A stretch of DNA of 36,321 bases. Origin: a virus. How positions within the stretch are numbered: position 1 is the first letter of the stretch; each line of letters starts with the position of its first letter. Of this stretch, positions 32,188 through 36,321 are shown piece by piece. Made by a program: the position numbers and the translations under genes. The notes below the pieces were generated by a model. That model saw only the letters and a program-made list of their open reading frames with translations, was not told where the DNA came from and made no database searches. Location: the IMG/VR virus record IMGVR_UViG_3300027868_000018, positions 1 through 36,321 of that record. One strand, given 5' to 3'.

Positions 32188-32406
32188 ATGAAAAGAATAA
32201 AAGCACCTGAAGAAACAATCGATAGAGACGGAAGACTTATCCGCCCTGGTGATATGTTAACACATCCAACATTTGGCCTTGTTCAACTTAATAGTGTCGA
32301 TCTTACATCATATTCAATACCTATGGTAATAGTAAGATTAATTAAAGACGGAGAATACACCGTCGAGATAGTTCGTTCAGCAGTTGAGTTTACTAAAAAA
32401 GGATAA
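32188..32406 (+). CDS. 72-aa hypothetical, first gene of cassette 3
   Basis: AAGGAG lies 8 nt before the ATG. The sequence RDGRLIRPGDMLTHPTFGLVQL, in part, followed by VIVRLIKDGEYTVEIV, suggests a small beta-barrel (SH3/KOW-like) fold of the type found in RNA- or protein-binding adaptor domains. No specific family was recognised. An upstream ATG at 32163, just after the -10 box, is out of range for translation. First gene of its cassette and so probably the most strongly expressed. Confidence 0.7.
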   Translation: MKRIKAPEETIDRDGRLIRPGDMLTHPTFGLVQLNSVDLTSYSIPMVIVRLIKDGEYTVEIVRSAVEFTKKG

Positions 32407-32416
32407 ACATTAAACG

Positions 32417-32430
32417 CCCGGTTCGCCGGG
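32417..32430 (+). other. Intercistronic CCCGG-TTCG-CCGGG hairpin
   Basis: A 5-bp GC stem with a TTCG loop lies 10 nt after the 72-aa gene stop and 11 nt before the AAGGAGG of the next gene. No T-run follows. It may be a processing or mRNA-stability element, or a leaky attenuator that lowers expression of the later genes. Confidence 0.6.
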
Positions 32431-32450
32431 TATAACCAAGGAGGTAAATC

Positions 32451-32648
32451 ATGTTAGTATACGCAGGGGAATTAACAACGAGAGACGTTATTCAATACCA
32501 AGGTGTTACTTATGTGGTATGTAAAGACTTGGTTGAATTCGAAAAACTTATTGTCGTAGTCGTCGATAAATTCAAGAAAAAAGTAATTCGTGAATTGAAA
32601 TATATCGCCGGTGTTACATTTTTAGGTCGTTTGAACAAGAAGGTGTAA
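32451..32648 (+). CDS. 65-aa hypothetical, second gene of cassette 3
   Basis: Very strong AAGGAGG site before the ATG. MLVYAGELTTRDVIQYQGVT, then YVVCKDLVEFEKLIVVVVDKF (in part) and FLGRLNKK suggest five short strands, a small barrel like its upstream neighbour, with which it may be paralogous. Function unknown. Its stop is 1 nt before the next ATG. Confidence 0.7.
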   Translation: MLVYAGELTTRDVIQYQGVTYVVCKDLVEFEKLIVVVVDKFKKKVIRELKYIAGVTFLGRLNKKV

Positions 32649-32649
32649 T

Positions 32650-32841
32650 ATGAAAAAGGAAGATGTAATAGAAGTAGCAAAAAATCTTATTGACAGATCT
32701 ACTTATGGTGTTTTCGATGATAATATTCTTTCACATATAGAATGCTCCTACTGCCAGTGTGATGTTTACGAAGGACACCATGAAGATTGTGTAGTTCTAA
32801 AAGCACAAAACATAATCAAAGAATATAAAAATAAGGAGTAA
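32650..32841 (+). CDS. 63-aa zinc-binding-like protein, third gene of cassette 3
   Basis: MKKEDVIEVAKNLIDRSTY, a helix, is followed by ECSYCQCDVYEGHHEDCVVL, where Cys-x2-Cys and His-His/Cys can hold a zinc ion, and a final helix (KAQNIIKEYKNK). The CxxC...HxxxC layout with flanking helices is common in small phage and prophage proteins of unknown function. AAGGTG serves as ribosome-binding site within the preceding gene end. Confidence 0.7.
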   Translation: MKKEDVIEVAKNLIDRSTYGVFDDNILSHIECSYCQCDVYEGHHEDCVVLKAQNIIKEYKNKE

Positions 32842-32850
32842 AGGAACAAA

Positions 32851-33174
32851 ATGGTTAACGTATGTAATGACTGTGTTTATTTAAAAGAATCAAAGAGTGT
32901 AAGTTTTAAATGTTCATGTCGACATGAAGCTTTTCTATATGTGCAAACATCAATTGTTGAACATATGTTTGCAGCTCAAGCTCATACGATCGAATGTGGG
33001 CATACAAACATGCCACAGCCGCCGCCACTAAATGAAATTGCATGGGCTTGTAGGGATTTACCGGAAATACAAGTTGAATTCATAGAGGATTATTCAGGTG
33101 ATGGTAGGAATCAGTGGCCTTTTATGTTTTTACTTGAAGACATTATTTCATGTACAGGAAAAAGGAGTAAATAG
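32851..33174 (+). CDS. 107-aa Cys-rich hypothetical, fourth gene of cassette 3
   Basis: AAGGAG lies about 13 nt before the ATG. Cysteines (CNDCVYL, FKCSCRHEA, IECGH, WACRDLP) suggest one zinc site near the N-terminus. The middle includes TSIVEHMFAAQAHTIECGHT, the end FMFLLEDIISCTGKRSK. No family recognised. A repeated pattern 'C-x2-C...C-x-C' like this also occurs in zinc-dependent adaptor proteins that bind host factors, but no role is claimed. It ends 1 nt before the lipoprotein start. Confidence 0.65.
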   Translation: MVNVCNDCVYLKESKSVSFKCSCRHEAFLYVQTSIVEHMFAAQAHTIECGHTNMPQPPPLNEIAWACRDLPEIQVEFIEDYSGDGRNQWPFMFLLEDIISCTGKRSK

Positions 33175-33175
33175 T

Positions 33176-33376
33176 ATGAAAAAGTTATTTGTTTGTTTAA
33201 TTTTATTGATTTTAACAGGTTGTGTAACTAAAACTGTAGATCCCAGGGGTATTCATGGTGCTATTCTTTATAATACTAAAACTGGTGATAGTTATTTGGC
33301 TGAAAAAGCAGGAGAAAAAACATACAACATGCATACTGTTGATAAAAAAACTGGTAGTGTTACGTACGTAAAATAG
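33176..33376 (+). CDS. Small lipoprotein, last gene of cassette 3
   Basis: 66 aa from the ATG at 33176 with AAAGGAG upstream; a longer in-frame start at 33098 lies inside the previous gene and spoils the signal. MKKLFVCLILLILTGC is a textbook lipoprotein signal (Leu-Thr-Gly-Cys16). The mature 50 residues are polar (VDPRGIHGAILYNTKTGDSY, ending KKTGSVTYVK), too short for an enzyme. A lipoprotein gene also occurs in cassette 2, so both late-operon cassettes deliver an envelope protein. Superinfection exclusion is one plausible job (inference). Confidence 0.78.
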   Translation: MKKLFVCLILLILTGCVTKTVDPRGIHGAILYNTKTGDSYLAEKAGEKTYNMHTVDKKTGSVTYVK

Positions 33377-33381
33377 CCCTA

Positions 33382-33397
33382 AGCCCCGCGAGGGGCT
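33382..33397. terminator. GC hairpin between cassette 3 and terL, probable two-way terminator
   Basis: AGCCCC and GGGGCT flank a GCGA tetraloop. It starts 6 nt after the lipoprotein stop, and its right arm includes the first bases of the terL stop (33396-33398). Downstream on the plus strand the sequence is A/T-rich with TTTTT at 33417-33421; the minus side has no clear T-run. It should end both cassette 3 and the terS-terL transcript. Confidence 0.75.
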
Positions 33398-35378
33398 AAC
33401 TAAAATATAATTGCTCTTTTTCTATATATTTCCAGAATTGTTGCCAGTTAATATTTTCTAACTCGAAATGTTCAATGCAGATTATCCAGGCGAGTATTTC
33501 CACAGCGGCATGTCCATAAACGAGTAAATCCCACAATTCATTTTTAGCATTACCGGGGCGATACCATACATAAGTTACTTCACCTCGTTCATTTTTCTCT
33601 TCGCGTCGGACTTCTCTTGTTAATTCCATTAACTGTGCGTCTGTAATATCGACAGGCGCGTTAAAATGATATGGCTTTTGTTGTCCTTCTGCTTCATTCC
33701 ACCCTCTTCTCAAAACAGGTGCGTTACGATCTTTATAATGATCAACTAAAATTTTATAACCTTTTGTACCACTTTGTGTTTTAAATTCTGCAAACTCAGA
33801 AATTTTTTGATTTTTTCCCGGTCTATCTCTTCCTAAAATTGGATAAACACCAGATTCATAAGCTGAACAAAATGTTGTTACTGTATCGTTTACATATCCC
33901 GCATCAACCAAAGTTATTATTATTTTATATTGTTTTCCGTCATCGGCGGTGTATTCTTTCTCTTCTATTAACTCACGGAGTCTACCCCATACCGAACAAT
34001 TAATCTCTCCACAATCATTCTCTTTTTCGTTGACTTCGAAACGCCAATAATCTATGATATAAGGTTTTGATTCTTTGCACCACCCCATTACTGAAACAGC
34101 AAGATCATTTTTATGTACATCCACTTGGCATGTAAGAAAAAGAATAGGGGATCCGCTCCATTTTTCCGCATATATGTTTGGTATCTCTCCAAGTCTATAC
34201 TCAGCCCTACGGTGTGCTGAAACTTGCTGGAAAACAATTCTATCACCTAATATTTTGAATGGTTCTGCTAAAACATTATTATAAAAAGCCTGATATTTTC
34301 CAATATCGATAACTTTTTTCGTTTCCGGATCGTATCCAGCTAAATAATCCAACACACAACTATACCAAGGCGCCATACCTATCGGAGAATAAAAACTTGG
34401 TAGGTGATAAGATCTTATCCCAGGTTCCTTCGGTCTTGCGGTAGGTTTCCAATATGCTCCATGTTTCTCCGAAAACAACCTGGCTTTGTCATGCTCATAA
34501 TGTTCACCACCGCATTTACAACAGCAGTATCTCACTGACTCAAGAATTAATACCCCGTCATCCATATCCCATTTAAACCCGCCTTTTATACCTGTTTCTT
34601 TATTATGTGTTTCCCACCGAAGTTCTTGAGAAAAACCACAATGTTTACAATTTACCATATATTTGCGCTGGTCGCCGTTGAGGTATGCTTTTTGTATCTT
34701 AGAAACACCCCATATGGTCGGAGTGCTACCTCTGAATATTTTCCTACGTTCCCAATATCCTTTACACCTATGATCTGATAATACATCAGGGTCCCCGTCT
34801 TTTCCTACTACTTCCGGCCATGCATCTATTTCGTCTTTCTGCATCACACAAATTGAAAAAGATCTCATTTTATCAGCGTTTTTTGCTCCAAACGGAATTA
34901 AATACCCTCCGCCTTCAAACTGAATATGGTTTTTTGTCTTTCCTGTTTTACGTGAATTTCCAGTGTCACTTGATCGGATAATATGAGCCATATCAGATTG
35001 TGTGAGCATTGGTATAAAATTATTTTCAATACGAGCAGAAGCAAGTTCTTTATCTGCCGTCATATACATGATCGGCAAAACTTTCACGTGGCACATAAAA
35101 TAAAATGTTATAGATTCTAACGCCGTTGAGTATGTTATCTGTACGCCTTTTTTTAAATTTGTTTCTCGCACCGGAGAATTAACATCAGCGTTGTCTATAA
35201 TTTCACGCATAAAAGGATTTACACTATAACGTATATACCCTGGTATTGAGGTCACACTCGCTGGTAAATATCTAAATTCTTCATTAAATTTCGAAGGGGT
35301 AACATGGTCAATATAATCTGTTAAACCTTCGACCATTTCTAACAACCAATCTTTACCTAATGTGTTTAAATCAATCAT
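33396..35378 (-). CDS. terL: Terminase large subunit, lambda GpA family
   Basis: 660 aa. Packaging motor and nuclease. The family-specific deviant Walker A is K76/K77-GVQITYST (compare K-x2-R-V-G-Y-S in lambda gpA), followed by LPIMYMTADKELASARIENN, Walker B-like CVMQKDEIDAWPE, the GSTPTIWGVSKIQKAYLNGD coupling region and a zinc-ribbon (NCKHCGF...CCCKCGG). The nuclease half shows CQVDVHKNDLAVSVMGW with the expected metal-binding Asp, then TLVDAGYVNDTV and the C-terminal NELWDLLVYGHAA. Complete. Follows terS after 2 nt. Confidence 0.95.
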   Translation of the reverse strand: MIDLNTLGKDWLLEMVEGLTDYIDHVTPSKFNEEFRYLPASVTSIPGYIRYSVNPFMREIIDNADVNSPVRETNLKKGVQITYSTALESITFYFMCHVKVLPIMYMTADKELASARIENNFIPMLTQSDMAHIIRSSDTGNSRKTGKTKNHIQFEGGGYLIPFGAKNADKMRSFSICVMQKDEIDAWPEVVGKDGDPDVLSDHRCKGYWERRKIFRGSTPTIWGVSKIQKAYLNGDQRKYMVNCKHCGFSQELRWETHNKETGIKGGFKWDMDDGVLILESVRYCCCKCGGEHYEHDKARLFSEKHGAYWKPTARPKEPGIRSYHLPSFYSPIGMAPWYSCVLDYLAGYDPETKKVIDIGKYQAFYNNVLAEPFKILGDRIVFQQVSAHRRAEYRLGEIPNIYAEKWSGSPILFLTCQVDVHKNDLAVSVMGWCKESKPYIIDYWRFEVNEKENDCGEINCSVWGRLRELIEEKEYTADDGKQYKIIITLVDAGYVNDTVTTFCSAYESGVYPILGRDRPGKNQKISEFAEFKTQSGTKGYKILVDHYKDRNAPVLRRGWNEAEGQQKPYHFNAPVDITDAQLMELTREVRREEKNERGEVTYVWYRPGNAKNELWDLLVYGHAAVEILAWIICIEHFELENINWQQFWKYIEKEQLYFS

Positions 35379-35380
35379 AA

Positions 35381-36235
35381 TTATGCTTTCTTAAGTGCTT
35401 TCATTATTTTATCTTTTACTGGACGGATGAAACTTGACATTTGATCTACTACTGATTCTTCAATCTCTGCTAAGTCCTCTTTCGCCTGTACCATTGTTTG
35501 TATCTTTAAAGCCAGGGTTTTTGCTCCATCTGTGAGTAATTGTATATGAGCGTTATTGATCGGCTCTATAATTCCCGTCCTCACAAGTTCTCTATTTATT
35601 AAAACACCTGCTGACTCTGCATTTTTTATTCTCTTTGCTTCGATGTTTTCTAACTCTTTTACAGCTTTCAACCAGTCTAAAAACGCAATATCAGTTCCGA
35701 AACGCTCTATTAAATCACGGAGAGTCATATCAGCGAAAATTTGCATATCATCAGGGATTTCATGTTTATATGATTCTGTAGATATATTCTGTATGGCTTC
35801 TGATTTTTTTGTTTGCCTTTTAGCTGTGTGGCCTTTAATTACCCTTGGTTTAATTGGTGGGGGTTCTGGTTTTTTTATTATTGGTTTTGGTTCCCCCGGC
35901 CCTGGTATTATTCCCGCTGCTTTCATTAAAGCCACAATTTTGGTAGCTCGGACGGTTCCAACACCAAAACTTGTTTTTATGAAACGAATGGAATATTTGT
36001 TAGCATCTCTGCAAATTTTTACTGCATCTTCGAAATGCGGGTCAAATCCTGTAGCCATAATCCCATCAGGTTGTTTTGCTTGTAAATACTTTTCTGCTGC
36101 TTTGTGTTCCATATTAATTCTACTGCCCACGCAAGCAGCTTTTAAAACTCCACTACTTGCTTTCGTGATAGCTGCTGCTGAAACACCTGCCATTCTTGCA
36201 AATTCTGCTCTACTTGTTAACTTTAGGTTCACCAT
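35381..36235 (-). CDS. Terminase small subunit-like DNA-binding protein, leaderless first gene of the late operon
   Basis: 284 aa. The N-terminus (LTSRAEFARMAGVSAAAITK, in part) is a helix-turn-helix; a Pro/Lys linker (about 115-140, KPEPPPIKPRVIKGHTAKRQ in part) leads to a helical C-terminus (DMTLRDLIERFGTDIAFLDW, ANESAG-like KNAESAGVLINRELV), resembling oligomerisation domains of small terminases of GpA-type systems. It should recognise the packaging site and recruit TerL. No ribosome-binding site precedes the ATG; the -10 box ends 6 nt upstream. Longer than lambda Nu1. Confidence 0.78.
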   Translation of the reverse strand: MVNLKLTSRAEFARMAGVSAAAITKASSGVLKAACVGSRINMEHKAAEKYLQAKQPDGIMATGFDPHFEDAVKICRDANKYSIRFIKTSFGVGTVRATKIVALMKAAGIIPGPGEPKPIIKKPEPPPIKPRVIKGHTAKRQTKKSEAIQNISTESYKHEIPDDMQIFADMTLRDLIERFGTDIAFLDWLKAVKELENIEAKRIKNAESAGVLINRELVRTGIIEPINNAHIQLLTDGAKTLALKIQTMVQAKEDLAEIEESVVDQMSSFIRPVKDKIMKALKKA

Positions 36236-36241
36236 AAGTAC

Positions 36242-36270
36242 ACTATATCACACTGTGCTAAAAAGTTAAA
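36242..36270 (-). promoter_or_regulatory. Late operon promoter with weak -35
   Basis: On the minus strand: TTTAAC (36270-36265), 17 nt, TATAGT (36247-36242), then 6 nt to the ATG at 36235. The -10 is good and the -35 poor, as expected of a promoter that needs an activator. A perfect palindrome lies just upstream (next entry). Confidence 0.65.
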
Positions 36271-36271
36271 C

Positions 36272-36286
36272 TGACAATTTTTGTCA
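36272..36286. promoter_or_regulatory. Palindrome next to the late promoter, possible activator site
   Basis: TGACAATTTTTGTCA: two perfect 6-bp arms around 3 nt, centred about 44 bp before the predicted start of transcription, near the usual position of an activator that contacts RNA polymerase at a weak -35. A repressor operator is the alternative. The remaining 35 nt to the window end (36287-36321) hold no feature I can name. Confidence 0.5.
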
Positions 36287-36321
36287 CTTTTTGCGTGAGG
36301 CCGGCACTGGCGAATCAAAAC

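Noticed and set aside
33396-35378. Broken terminase because the standard Walker A (GKT/S) is absent
   Set aside because: The GpA family uses a deviant Walker A; K76/K77 followed by Q-I-T-Y-S matches the lambda gpA form, and the remaining motifs and length are intact.
8920-36235. Transposable Mu-like phage
   Set aside because: The tail genes are Mu-type, but there is no MuA/MuB-like transposase, Gam or Mor/C regulator in the window, and the head and terminase are lambda-type.
35556-36269. Plus-strand open frame (237 codons) opposite the small terminase gene
   Set aside because: It lacks a clear start signal and family resemblance; the minus strand encodes a helix-turn-helix protein in the expected place before terL.

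Overview
The window is part of a tailed-phage genome, either a free phage or a prophage. It appears to be a myovirus that joins a lambda-type head (GpA-family terminase, gpW, GpB-type portal, ClpP-type protease with nested scaffold, D- and E-type capsid proteins) to a Mu-type contractile tail (gpL sheath, tube, frameshifted chaperone, tape measure, gpN, gpP, gp45-gp48). The DNA is AT-rich. An oxygen-sensitive class III ribonucleotide reductase points to an anaerobic or facultative host. Three lipoproteins with Leu/Ile-x-Gly/Ala-Cys lipoboxes, sigma70-type promoters and Shine-Dalgarno sites fit a Gram-negative bacterium. The genus cannot be read from the sequence. No integrase, transposase, repressor, helicase, NrdG activase, tRNA or CRISPR is visible, so the early region probably continues beyond the left edge.

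Layout. 50-8620 (+): tightly packed DNA metabolism genes: a Pro-rich protein, a DUF2800 nuclease, an SSB-like protein with a repeat tail, a small ORF, NrdD, a dCTP deaminase, a DUF3310-like protein, a family A DNA polymerase and a 58-aa ORF. 8623-8940: a one-gene cassette and a hairpin where the two arms converge. 36235 down to 8920 (-): the late genes, in the order terminase, connector/portal, a structural insert, protease/scaffold, D, E, connectors, sheath, tube, chaperones, tape measure, gpN, baseplate, fibre, lipoprotein, PLA2/amidase lysin, holin. Two plus-strand cassettes of small genes (15737-16835 and 32127-33397) interrupt the late operon.

Regulation. All three plus-strand cassettes begin with nearly the same 17-bp palindrome, GGTTGACA(G/C)TGTAAACC, whose left arm contains the -35 box. 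At the two cassettes inside the late operon a minus-strand TTGACA lies at exactly the same distance on the other side, so each cassette carries a divergent promoter pair that can restart late transcription beyond the insertion. The minus-strand promoters at terS, gpW and the 15675 ORF place the -10 box only 5-6 nt before an ATG that has no Shine-Dalgarno site, which suggests leaderless mRNAs. The gap between tail tube and tail chaperone (20598-20676) holds four interlocking perfect helices ending at the chaperone ribosome-binding site. This is the best candidate here for an undescribed regulatory RNA.
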